From NCBI RefSeq assembly GCF_014898815.1, contig NW_026515539.1, positions 3,534,001-3,598,000 on the forward strand: 64,000 nt of DNA, written 5' to 3'. Source of the stretch: Panonychus citri. Its lineage: Eukaryota > Arthropoda > Arachnida > Trombidiformes > Tetranychidae. The stretch's first letter is position 1; each line of letters starts with the position of its first letter. A model generated the notes under the pieces. The model was not told where the DNA came from. It saw only the letters and a list, made by a program, of their open reading frames with translations, and made no database searches. The translations under genes and the position numbers were made by a program. This document shows positions 11,721-23,400 of this stretch, one piece after another.

Positions 11721-12941
11721 TTATCCAACCTCTTTCAGAATCTTCTCATTCATGGCGATTTTTGCTTGGGTTTCCTGAATCTTTTTCCTTTTAATTTCTT
11801 CCATTAAGGCATCACGAAGAACGGCGATTGGACTTGTCACCGATAACCTTGGAGGTGACACACCACGAACCCAATGTCGCAGATTGAGTGACCCTTGTTT
11901 CTGTCGATACTCATCCAGAAGATTTTGTAGATAATCCATTTGTAAGGTTAAACGATTACGATTATTACGAGATTTAGGTGATGAGCCCTTTTCGTCCGTA
12001 TGAGCTGCCGCTTCTCGAATCAACTGGATCAACTTTTGTACCTCATAGAAAAGTTGATCTTCACTTGGTTGCACTGCGTTTACTTCATCTCCATCTGAAG
12101 CAACTCCCGGTTCGATTTCGTCACTTGTTGAACCTTTTCTTTCTTCCTCGATATTACCAACAATTCCACTATCGATTTCACTTGGACCATTTTCTTTTCT
12201 TTCTCCGAAAATTCGACTTCCCATTCTTCCAACGGTTCCATCAAATTCAGATGATGACGAAGGTGATGATGAAGATGAAGATGATTCCACATAATCAGAC
12301 GAATCTCCATTCGAATCATGCATCATAGGACCTTCGAGAGCTTCTTTGATTAAGGTTGTTGCATAATCCAAACTTTTACCTTCATCGGGATTAGAATTTG
12401 AATGGGACGGAAAAGTGTTCGAAGAGGAAAATGGATCACTAATCACTGGAGATGGATAAATCTTTGGTAATAGAATCGATGATCGTACATTTTGATTGTT
12501 ATTATTGTTATAATTAGTTGGTGGGCCTGATTGTGTATTATGAGATTCTTGGCTAACCAATGAATGGAATCGATCATCACCATTATTGTTATCGTTTTGA
12601 TTAAGAGCTGATTCACTTATGATATCGGAAATTTCGACATCAGTTGAAGACGGAGAAGAAGAAGAAGATGATGATGATGATAATGGCGAAGATGATGACG
12701 AAGAGGAAAAGGAAAGAGAAGATGAAGAGGACGAAGATGATGATAATAAATCTAAATTTGATGGTGGAGATGATGAAGATAATAACGAGGAAGATGATGA
12801 AAAATCATGAAAGGCACTTGGTGAACCATGATGTTGATGATGTGACGGATTTTTATCTGTAATTAATGAAGGTAAGATACTTGATTGGCTACATTTAATT
12901 AAAGTCAATAATGTCATTAGTTTGATGCAAAATAAATGCAT
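11721..12941 (-). CDS. DH44: CRF-like diuretic hormone (DH44) precursor
   Basis: A 406-residue secreted precursor. It opens with a hydrophobic signal peptide (MHLFCIKLMTLLTLIKC). About 270 residues of Ser-, Asp- and Asn-rich sequence follow, and the hormone is at the extreme C-terminus. The final segment reads PPRLSVTSPIAVLRDALMEE, then IKRKK, and ends NEKILKEVG before the stop. This matches the arthropod CRF-like family (LSI..P..VLR, an amphipathic helix, N..ILK.V-G); the last Gly would supply the C-terminal amide. Upstream processing could occur at RQK or at single Arg residues (LNLR, HWVR), so the mature N-terminus is uncertain. DH44 peptides act on class B GPCRs to raise cAMP and control fluid secretion and feeding. 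I see no intron in the coding sequence. The acidic spacer is unusually long for a DH44 precursor. Confidence 0.87.
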   Translation of the reverse strand: MHLFCIKLMTLLTLIKCSQSSILPSLITDKNPSHHQHHGSPSAFHDFSSSSSLLSSSSPPSNLDLLSSSSSSSSSLSFSSSSSSSPLSSSSSSSSSPSSTDVEISDIISESALNQNDNNNGDDRFHSLVSQESHNTQSGPPTNYNNNNNQNVRSSILLPKIYPSPVISDPFSSSNTFPSHSNSNPDEGKSLDYATTLIKEALEGPMMHDSNGDSSDYVESSSSSSSPSSSSEFDGTVGRMGSRIFGERKENGPSEIDSGIVGNIEEERKGSTSDEIEPGVASDGDEVNAVQPSEDQLFYEVQKLIQLIREAAAHTDEKGSSPKSRNNRNRLTLQMDYLQNLLDEYRQKQGSLNLRHWVRGVSPPRLSVTSPIAVLRDALMEEIKRKKIQETQAKIAMNEKILKEVG

Positions 12942-13037
12942 CGTTTTTTAATTTTATCGAACCAAAAAGTTTGATAATCACTAGAATTATGTTTATAATT
13001 TTTTCTCTTTTCTTTTTTTTTTCTTTTCTTTTCTTCC

Positions 13038-13080
<43 letters not shown>

Positions 13081-15689
13081 CTTAAAGATGATAGATGAAG
13101 AGATGAGATTGAGATGACAAACGTTGGAGTGGATAAAGTGAATGAAAAACGTTGATTGTATTTGAAGAACAACAATATAACTATAATCAATCAATTGATA
13201 AATTCTCAATCAGGTCACAATAAAGAGAAACGAAATGATAAAGGAAAAAGTAACGGAAAGGATAAACAATCAAGCAAACAATTAGGAGATGATTAAAGGA
13301 AGACACGTTTAGAATTGGATGTAAAACATTTGGATTACAATTTACGATGATTACAATTTGAATCGTTGGGCTTTATTATCTTGCAATTTTCACTAATTGT
13401 GATTAACCTGAGACTTTAACATTGTCACTTGTTCAACTTTCAAGGCGAAAATGAATCTTCCCTGAATGTTCAACGATAATGTTAAGAGGATGAAAAAGGG
13501 AGATTGAAAATTATGGGTGAGAAAAAGGGAGAAGAAGATGAAGTAGATGATGAAGATGAAGATGGTGGTGGTGGTGGTGAAGAGAAGAGAAGAAGATGAT
13601 GAGAGAGAGAGAGAGAGAGAAAGATATTTATATACAAGAAGATCGTTCGCTTTAAGATTATGTGAATGCAAAGGTAAAGCAAAGGGGAGAAAGAGAAAAA
13701 TATGAAAGAGAATTGGATGATTTTCTAGAAAATAGACAGAGACCGAAAGAGAAGATAAATTTTACGATCTTTCAGTTTGTTGCTAGTCTATTTTATCGTA
13801 ATAATTAGCAGCAGATCTCTTGGAATGACGTTTACTTGGAAAGTTATTACAAAGATCGTTCTCAAAACTTTTCTTTCTTTTTAGCTAATTTCTTTTTTTT
13901 TTCTTCTTTTTTCCACTCCCATTAGTTTTCTCTATGGTTATCGAGGAATCATCTTCATGAAATAACTTCATTCATACGAAAAGAGGTTTGGTATAAATAA
14001 CATGGAATACGATGAAAATGAACGAACTGTCCATGGGAACATGATGAAAGGTCTCATCACTCATCATCATCATCGCTGATTTGATTGTTTGGCAAGAAGC
14101 CCAAATAACAATTTAACTTTGTCTAATCATTGATTCAAATATAAACATCAATTTTTGACAGATTCACTCATCATCATGATCATCATCAGACTCATGGTGA
14201 ACATGATTTATCAATGATTTTCCATGATACTCTCAATAATTAACAGAACTAAATCAGCTTCCGTTTTCAAAGTTTAGTTAATTTCTTTTCTCTTTCCAAT
14301 TTTTTTTCTCCAAATTTAATTTTATCTCTTTTTCCTTTTCCTCAACAGAATAACTTGAATATTGGAATTATTTTTATTTCTCTCTCTCTCTCTCTCTTTC
14401 TGTTAAAATAAACAAAATTAAAGGAAAACGCATCAACCAGAATGGATGATGATGATTACAATTAACGACGATCACAAGTCTTTGAGCTTTAATCGATTGA
14501 ATTTCATGGAAAATGTTATTGGAAAACATGGAAATGAATCAAGAATTGGAAGAGACTAAGATGATGATGAAAACAAAAGTAAATCAAACGATTATGATTA
14601 AAGATTTTCGGATTAACTTGATTTACTTTTCTGTAAGTAAATCGAGCAGAACTTGAATTGAATTAAAGTGCGTTTGTAATTTGTGAACATTATCAATTGT
14701 ATGTCGTCATTGGTTTGAAATCGACTTGGCACCAACAAGAATATCAATCGAGTATTTTTACAGACTAATTCACTTTACTGAAATTAACGTTTCTCTTCAA
14801 GGTGACCACTTTTCCTATTGAATAACGACGACTCAGAATATAAGATGATTACGATTGAAGAAGAAAAATATATTCACAAGACTTGGGAAAAATATTCTGA
14901 ATTCTCATGATTATGATTGATCAATTTGTAGATATTATTATTTTTCTTTCCTCCTTTGTGATTCCAATCTCTTCATGTGTCATCAGACTTTAATTAGTCG
15001 CAATTTGTTTTTGTTCATATTTTTTTTTCTCCAGTTGAAAGAAACAAAAATAATAACATCTCTTTCTCAGAATATAATCTTATTTTTCTCATCAAAATAA
15101 CATAATCAATTGGTAAACAATTAAATCCTTTTATAAGCCTGAAACAAATGACTTTGGGTTAAGAACCTTAAACCCAACACAATCACTAAAATCAATCTCT
15201 ATAAATGACTGATTAATGTCTAAAAATTGCCAAGTTACCATTGTTACAAAAATAAACTAAATTATCTAGCAAATATCTTAATTTGTTTATCCCAATTAAT
15301 AATCCACCATGATGATTATCAGCAACAAAAAAATAATAATTAAGAAAGAAACATTTTTATCAAACAAAAAAAAACAAAACAAACACAAAAAAGAGAATCA
15401 AAAAAATTGAAAATGAACAACTAATTTGATAAAGAGATTTCTCTCCATGGTAAGTAATTAACTGGATCAACACATCCAAAAGAAATTAACAAATGTTTTA
15501 ATCACTGAGATTAAGAAGAAAAAAAAATTGAAACAATTTGATTTAATTTGATTAGATTAGATTTTTAAACCATTTAGATTATCAAAAGAAAGGGAGAGGC
15601 AACTCAACTTCTATTTTCCCCCTTCGATAGAATCGATGTTCGCTCGATACAATCGATACTATCGGAGAAGAAGATTAAAAGGATCATCG
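12942..15689. other. Intergenic between divergent DH44 and cyclin B3 genes
   Basis: Probable DH44 promoter and 5' UTR on the left, and distal cyclin B3 upstream DNA on the right. It contains a (TC)n microsatellite at 13045-13077 and GA-rich DNA at about 13590-13622. Open frames across 12993-13682 are simple Ser, Arg or Glu repeats made by these tracts. At 15624-15656 several ATCGAT/TCGATA words cluster, resembling the insect DRE motif. Confidence 0.55.
13045..13077. repeat. (TC)n microsatellite
   Basis: An uninterrupted TC dinucleotide run of about 33 bases. Similar runs occur at 91-119, 42177-42198 (as GA), 47815-47846 and 61384-61420. Confidence 0.95.
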
Positions 15690-15690
15690 T

Positions 15691-15757
15691 GATTGGTCAA
15701 TTCGTAAGAAAATCAACCAATAGGAGAAGCGAAAATTTTGTTTCGTTTAAATTCAAA
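15691..15757 (+). promoter_or_regulatory. Candidate cyclin B3 core promoter: two CCAAT boxes plus CHR
   Basis: An inverted CCAAT (ATTGG, 15692-15696) and a direct CCAAT (15717-15721) are spaced by about 25 bases. An E2F-like GCGAAAA follows at 15729-15735, and TTCAAA (the reverse of the CHR core TTTGAA) at 15752-15757. Paired CCAAT boxes upstream of a CHR are the known layout of animal mitotic cyclin promoters. It lies about 720 bases before the cyclin B3 ATG, leaving room for a long 5' UTR. Confidence 0.5.
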
Positions 15758-16474
15758 CACCGAAGCGCAATCAGTTGGTTCTTTAAAGTTGTTAGTTTAA
15801 AGTTGTCTCTTCATTTTAATTGTCTTCTTTTCTCTGTCCGTTAATTCAGTTTGTTACAATATTTTAATCATCTATTTTTTTTCTTCTTATCTTAATCATC
15901 TTCATCTTCATCTTCCTCTTTCCTTTCTTTCATTTTCCTTTAATTAATTCTCACCACTCTTTGTTCCTCTCTCAAGTTAAAGAGTTCACTTTGAGACTCA
16001 CTTTTCTCTGTCTTCCATTTTAATTTAACTTCAATCAATTAATTACTATTTTTATTTTGGTGTCATTTTCTTGATTGATTTTTATTATTATTGTATTTTT
16101 AATTCCACTATATTATTATTCTTTCATTGGTGTGTATCTGCCTTTTTTTCCCCACTTTAGCTAATTGTTCCTCTCTCAAAGTGTGTCCATGTTATTTGAC
16201 AGTTTCTGTTACCATTATAATTAATCATCTCTCTTTGTCTTCACCTTCACTTTTTCTCTCTATTGTGTAATTAGCCTAATTCTTTTTTTTTCTCTCTCTT
16301 TTATTTCAAATTTATCTCATTGTCCAGTTGAGACTCTTTTTTTTGGTCTTTTACACTTATGTTTCTTTCATCAAAGTGACTAATTTTTACATATCATCAT
16401 CACCACATCATCACCTTTGCCACCCTCTCATCTTTATCATTTGAAACTCACTTTTTTTCGACTTTGTGTTCACC

Positions 16475-18260
16475 ATGTTATCCAAAAGAGTTTTTGGTAA
16501 TCGGTCCAATTTATCAAATTTGACTCTTCACATTGAAGATGATCATCGAATCAGTTTAAAACGAGCATCTGAAGAGCCTTCTCATTTAATTGCTACCAAG
16601 AAGAGCAAACCTGAAGTGTTAACCAGAAGAGCCAAAGCTGATCTCAAGAATCAAGAAAATGTCACCAAAACTATTGAAAGAAAAGTTAAAAGTATTTACA
16701 TTGGTAAACCTTCCGCTGCATCGACCAAATCAACCATCATCACCAATCCAACTGTAAAAACCTCCAATGTTTCCTGTGAGAAAATCCCAGAGGAAATAAT
16801 TAAAGAAGAAAATAGTTTGGCTGCTCTATCTGAAGAAGAATCTTTCGAATTTGAAGAAGTGAAAGTGGAAGAAATCACACCAATTAAGGTTGAGTCCCCA
16901 GTGAAAATTGATTTTAACAATCCCCTCACATACTATTCTAAACCTAAAGATTTACCTGAAGACCTGGATGATTATGATTCGAAACATATTCTTGATACAT
17001 TTTCTGAGCCTCATTATGCTTGGGATATTTTCAAATATTATAAAGCAAAGGAAACGGAAAGTTTGACCACCAAATACCTAAGTAATCAAAAAGAGATTAC
17101 CAAAAATATGAGATCAATTCTCGTTGACTGGCTAGTTGAAGTTCAACAAAATTATACACTCAATCACGAAACTTTATATTTGGCTGTTAAAATGGTTGAC
17201 CAATATCTCATGAAGGAGAATCTTAAGAAAACCGATTTCCAACTTCTTGGAGCAACAGCGATGCTGATTGCGGCTAAATACGATGTAAGTTGACCTTTTC
17301 TTTACCTTTGTTGCTCTTTGTTCTTTTGTTCACTTGTTCAAAGGCCAATCCTTAAACCAGTTTTCTCTTCTCTAACGTCTTTACCTCGTTCTTTCATCTT
17401 CTGGTTTAAATTTATCTTCTCAGGAAAGAATACCACCCGCCATTGAAGATTTTGTCTACAGTTGTGACAATCTTTACAAAAAGCGTGATATTATTCTCAT
17501 GGAGATGGACATTCTCAAAAAATTGGATTTCAATCTTGGCTTTCCCCTTTCATATCGTTTTCTTCGGCGTTATGCCCGGGTAAGTTTTTCTTTAATCAAC
17601 TTATTTTAATTTTATCCACTGGATTAAATACTTAATCCTAATGTATAAATTTTTTTTAATCTTATGCTAATCGCCTTTTAACTTCTGTTTATCATGTCCA
17701 GTGTGCTGATCTCTCTATGGAAGAGCTTACTCTTGCTCGATATATTCTGGAAATGTCTCTAATGGAATATGAGCTAATCGAAGAGCGAGAATCATTCATC
17801 TCTGCTGCGGCTCTTTTACTTGCTCTTAGAATGAAGCATTTCCCTTCTGTCAACGTTTGGGTAAGTTCGTAGTTCGATTTAGATTGTTGAATACATGAGG
17901 GTGTGTCCATTTGCCCATTTTAAATTCTACTAAGACACTTTCTAACTTATTTTTTCCATTTCTCTCTTTGTTTTTATTCTGTAGTCTAAAGCGTTGAATT
18001 ATTATACTGGTTATACCGAAGAAGAATTAACCCCTTTGATGTTCAAATTGAACCAAATGATATCTGCTCCCCCCAAACAAGCACTTTCATCCATTAGGTC
18101 AAAATACTCTCACAGGTAAGTAAAATTGTATTTTCTTTTGATGAATGAACAACTTTTATTTTCTTTTCTGATCAATTGTTTTTTCTTGTTTAATCTTTTC
18201 CACAGAATATTCATGGAAGTTGCAAAAATTTCACCCCTCCCAAAAGAGGTCACCAAATAG
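16475..18260 (+). CDS. CycB3: Cyclin B3
   Basis: Cyclin B3 binds CDK1 and helps drive anaphase and exit from mitosis and meiosis. Five exons join in frame: 16475-17284, 17424-17579, 17702-17860, 17985-18115 and 18206-18260. They give 436 residues with all-GT-AG introns of 90-140 bases. The N-terminal third is basic and then acidic, with a degenerate destruction-box-like stretch (RRAKADLKNQEN). The cyclin box begins near residue 190: YAWDIFKYYK, then MRSILVDWLVEVQ, LNHETLYLAVK and AATAM-type helices (LLGATAMLIAAKY), then ERIPPAIEDFVY. The second fold contains YRFLRRYARC. The B3 assignment rests on LNHETLYLAVK, PPAIEDFVYSCD and FLRRYARC. The ATG at 16475 has a good context (TTCACC). The last coding exon is only 18 codons. 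Confidence 0.95.
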
Positions 18261-19845
18261 TTAATTCAATTTTTACTCTTCATCTCAAAGTATCTCGACA
18301 ATAACATCAAAAATATCTGCTTAAAGACATTGGAATATCATTGAATTATTAGTTCCATGTTCCTCTTTATTATTGAATTGTTTAAATCCTGAACCCAACA
18401 CAATATGAAAAGTTTTTCCATATGATAAAGATGATTAACAAATTTTGGGACTCATTCTAATCTACTTTTCAATGGAAAGATATTATGGTGTAAAAAGATG
18501 TAAACAAAAGCTTATGCACACATAGATACACTTTTTTTTTATAATTATACTTTGAAATTACTTAAACAAAAAGAAAACTGAAAAAAGATTAATGAAATGA
18601 TGCAAATGAAGATGAACCTGATGATAAATTAAATAGTAAACAAAGTGAATTAAGATGCAGAAAACAAAATCAATGCAACTTTAAATCCTGATGTCAACAA
18701 AAAGCAACAATTTATGAAAAAAGTACAAATTAGATGATCCAACATTCACTTTTTCCCATTTCTCCAATTCTCTGAAAATTTTGATAGCACAAAATTATTT
18801 TTATTATAATTTTACCCAATCGACCAATTAGTTAATCCAATATTTATATTTATTGTCAATTTTCATATCATTTCATCATTTGTAATCAAGTATTTGCGAT
18901 AAAATGGAATTAAAACAAAAGACAACGAATCTATCCTTGTCGAAGATTCTAAATATCGAAAATTTCTCATTTTATCGTTAGAACATTTTCTAAATTAATA
19001 GTAAATAAATCACTTCAATCAATTCTAATTATAATCAAATCTTTTTGCTTAATAAACGAAATCTTTTTTGAAGAAAATTATGTTTACATTTTTTTCCATT
19101 GTAATTAAATCTAATTTTTAATCCAATTCAATTTAATTGGATTCATAGAATATGTAAATTAACGAAAGAAATTAAATTGAACAAATTAAAGAGAAATCAA
19201 ATTCTAATTGTTGGTTAATTTCTTATGATTGAATTTTTCGAAGATCAATTCGATTCTCATCTAAACTAATCAACTAATCATAGAAGAATCATAACAACTA
19301 ATTAATTTTCTCATCTATCAAATGACAGAAAATGTAATCAGTTAACCAAATTAATTGTCGATTTGTAATGATGATAAACTTTTCCTTAATTGCGAACAAT
19401 CAACTGATCTGAAACTAGAAAAATCGATTGAGTTGAGACAAAAAGTAAAAGAATAACCCGAAAAAAAGAGTTAAAAATTTACCGAATTTGATACCAGTTA
19501 ATTGTTGACGATTAGAAAATTAACTCAGTGATTGGATTAAAAGAGAAATGTTAATTTAGAAAATTAAATTAGATGACCAATCGAATAAAGAAATTAAAAA
19601 AAAGAAAATGTGATCGACCAAGAGAAGAAGAAGAAAACGAAGTAAAAAAAGAGAGAGAAACAGAAATAGAATTTAAACTGGATTAAAATTGATCATATTG
19701 TGAGAAAAGAAGAAGAAAAAAATCAGTTGCAATTAAATTGTAAACAATTAACGTAATAGAAAGAAAGAAAAAGGAGAAAAGTTAATCACAATTAAAAAAG
19801 GAAAAGAAAAAGATTCAAATTTTTTTCCAAAATTCGAGTAACCAG
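18261..19845. other. Cyclin B3 3' UTR and intergenic DNA
   Basis: AT-rich non-coding sequence, increasingly purine-rich after 19550. No ORF, tRNA-like fold or repeat unit was recognised. Confidence 0.6.
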
Positions 19846-19903
19846 TGCGCATGATCTCGATTCACACTACCGACCAATCGCTGCGCTTTCCTGTTATTTC
19901 CTG
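19846..19903 (+). promoter_or_regulatory. Candidate HUWE1 promoter
   Basis: A small less-AT-rich patch carries TGCGCATG (19846-19853, part of an NRF-1-like palindrome), CCAAT (19874-19878) and two TTTCCTG ETS-like sites at about 19887-19902. It lies about 580 bases before the HUWE1 start codon. A likely 5' UTR splice acceptor (CCTTTTAG) ends at 20343, so the first exon is probably non-coding. Confidence 0.4.
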
Positions 19904-20434
19904 TGAATCAGTGTTATTTTAATCTCTTTTTATTTCATCAAATTAATTTCTGAGTTAATCATTAACTAATCATTGTAATAATTGGCTTCATTTCTATTGA
20001 ACATTTTCATTAATCATAATCACACAAAATCCATATTCTCTCTCATTGTCTGGTTTACATTTAACTATCATCGCCATCAGATCACCTTTAAACCATTACA
20101 ACACCAACACCATCAACTATTCACACAATTAGTGTACCTACCATTTTTTTTCTGTCTTTATTATTTTTTCTCTTTCTATTTTTTTTATTCTCTCTATTTT
20201 CTCTCTCTCTCTCTCTGTCTCTGTCTCTCGCTCTCGCTCTTTCTCTCATTTTTTTTATTTTCTGTTTAATTGATTTTATTTTCGTTAAATTTCTGTGTTT
20301 CATCATTTTAACCTCTCCATTTTTTGTCTAATTTTTCCTTTAGATGCTGAGATCGCCTCACATTTCACTACTAACATTTCATCTTTCATTGTAAAAATAA
20401 CTATTCCCCCACTTCAATCCAGCCCTGATAAAGG

Positions 20435-23400
20435 ATGAAGATTGATAGGGCCAAATTGAAGAAAAGCTCCTCGGAAGTGGTAAGTTAATTCGTCTATTTA
20501 ATGTATGCTTTTCAGCATCTTCTTATCCCCTAATCAATTTCTTTTGTTTCTACCCAAATTCTGGGTGATGTAAGTAATTCCCTATGTGTGTTATGGAAAA
20601 AAAGTGTGGCTTGGTTTTTGTGCTCTATCTCTCTCTCTCTTTCTCTATGTATACGCATTCACATTCACCATGATACTTGATATATTCAGCATGACCATTC
20701 TGGTTATTTTTTATTTCATTTTCGCTTTTTACTCCATTCTCTTGGTTATTTGAACCTTCAAGGTTAACAATTTTATTAATTAATATAATATAACAGATTA
20801 ATTGGCTGACTCTTGACATTTGAGGGTCAATCAGTTTGTATTACGTTGTGTCTTCTCATCTTGGAAGATTTTTCACTCAACTTGTCTTTCTTTTCTTTTA
20901 GTTGCCTTTCTCTTCCCTTTCTTCTCTTTCTCTCCTCCTCTCTTTTTTATTTCTTTTTTGCTTCTCTTTCTTTTTTTCTGATTTCTCCTCTGTGTCTCTT
21001 ACTCTCATTCCTTTTCCTCTTTTTACCTTTTTCTTTCTTTCTTTTTTTCTTTTTTCTCTTTCCATCAGCCTACCCTTTAAATCAATGCTCTTACTATTTT
21101 GTCTTTTTTTGTAGCTTTCTTTGCTCATCATTCTCTCTCTCTCTCTCTTTCTTCCATACAAGCACACAAACACCACTAGAGTCTCTTTCTTTATTTACTC
21201 TTTCCTCCTTTGTATAATTCAAGCATTTTAACTCTATTCTCTTTTTATTCTTATATAGCCACCTGATTGTAGGCTACTTGTTGAAAGAATCCGAGGATGT
21301 AATGAAAAAGAGCTCCTTGAGTTACTTAAAGGCATCAAGACCTGGAATTATGGCAAAGTAAGTCGCACCATGGATAATAAATTGCGTTAACAAACGGACA
21401 AATGTCTACTTTTATTAGTCAGGCTTAGCTATTTTTTTACTCATTAACTGTATCTCTTTCTCTATCTCTCTCTCTCTCTAATTATCTATACACAGTGCGA
21501 GCTATACCATTGGATTGATGTACTTGATTTGTTTGACTCAATCTTGGCAAAATGTTGTCAAAAGGAACGGGAGACTCAATGGACCTTACCTGTTGATCTC
21601 TCAAACAACTCATTGGTAAGAGATTTTCTTACCTTAATCTTAATGAATCAATTGTACCATCTCTAATACATGCTTTCATCTCTCTTTTTTTTCTATATCC
21701 TCATTGGAAATGTTGTTTGGGTTGATGCTGATTCTACCTTTGTTCCTGTTTATAGAAGGAGTTATGTATACCTATCTTACAATTCACTGCTCTTTTAATA
21801 GAGCACAGTTTCTCCAAACATGTCTACAATTCGATGGAGGTGAGCTTAATTTGTTGTCATTCTCAATTTCTATCAAAATCAACATGATAATAATCCGATG
21901 GACCATAGAAACAAAAATATTTTAATATCTGATTACGTTAAGCTTCTAGTAATTGTTTGTTTCTATCGGAATTAAAAAGCATCATCATTTCCCATTGTTT
22001 ATTAGCCATGCAAAACTAATTTTATCTTTTTTTTCTATCTCAACCATTTCCAGCACCTAACAACACTTCTCTCCTCGAGTGATATGCAAATCGTCTTGTC
22101 TGTTCTCAACTTACTTTATGTGTTCAGCAAACGATCTAATTTCATTACACGTTCAAGTCCAGACCGTAGAAAGGCCCTGATGACTCGGCTTAATTACTTA
22201 GCTGAGGTGAGTTTATATACGAATTTCTGTTTTTCTGTGCAAGGCATCATGTACTGCAATCGGTATCACCTCATGTGACTGATTGAGTTTTAAAAATGCT
22301 AGATAAAAAATCTGATGGTTGGCACAATTGTTGAGGTTTAACTTTTATACTTAACAATTGACTACAACAATCAACAATTATTATTATTATTATTATACTT
22401 TTGAGTATTTTTCTCATAAAAATGATTCCATTTACTTTTTTTTCTCATAACAGAGCTGGGGTGGTAAAGAAAATGGTTTCGGTTTGGCAGAATGTTGTCA
22501 AGAATTAAAAATGTCCTCTTACCCTTTAAGTGCCACTACTCTTCACTTTGAGTATTATTGTGATGAAAGTGGTCCAAATCCCCATCCATTCAGTACAACC
22601 GGTAATAAAAAGTCACCAAGCAGCTTAAATGTAATTCATATTGAAAATGTGGATAACATTAAAGATAAAACAATAGCTCAAGTCATGGAAGATCTACTTG
22701 AAAATCATCATGTGCCCAAAGAGAAACAAATGCTTCTCTTTACACATTTAAGGTTGGCCCATAATTTTTCCAACTACCGTAAAAGGCTTCATTGCGTTCA
22801 AGCTCGCCTTCAAGCTCTCTCAATCATAGTCCATAGTAATGCAATGTCCATGTTTGATAATGCTAATAATGTTTTATATAATGGTTTCATCGAAGAATTA
22901 GTCGACGTTCTAGAATTAAAAGAACTCAAATTATTGGATATCAAAGCTGCTGCATTGCGAACATTAACTTCGGTGATCCACCTCGATCATACAACTCAAT
23001 TAAATACCATTATTGATGTTACCGGTGCTGCTTCTTACCACGGGTTCTTGCCAACTCTTGTTAGAAGTTGTATTCAAGCTCTTATTGATGGTAATACCAA
23101 CCTGTTCCCTATATCACTGGCCACCGCATTGTTTTCGTTTTTGTATCATCTTGCTAGTTATGAAAATGGTGGTGAAGCTTTGGTTTCATGTGGAATGATT
23201 GAATCCTTACTCAAAGTTGTTAGTTGGACTGGAAGTGACCCTGAGCATATAACCTTTGTGACTCGTGCTGTTCGAGTTATCGATTTGATTACAAATCTTG
23301 ATATGAATGCTTTTCAAAGTCATGGTGGATTAAATGTTCTCATCAATAGATTAGAATATGAAGTTGATATTTGCCGAAAAGATTGTCCATTCGAAATTGA

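Noticed and set aside
12619..12862. Acidic Glu/Asp-rich plus-strand frames
   Set aside because: They are the antisense of the Ser-rich spacer of the DH44 precursor.
13393..13682. Ser-rich minus-strand frames upstream of DH44
   Set aside because: Simple-repeat translation of GA/TC tracts, with no signal linking them to a gene.
20813..21217. 134-codon Phe/Ser/Leu-rich open frame with membrane-like character
   Set aside because: It is a by-product of pyrimidine-rich sequence in the first HUWE1 coding intron (20480-21258).
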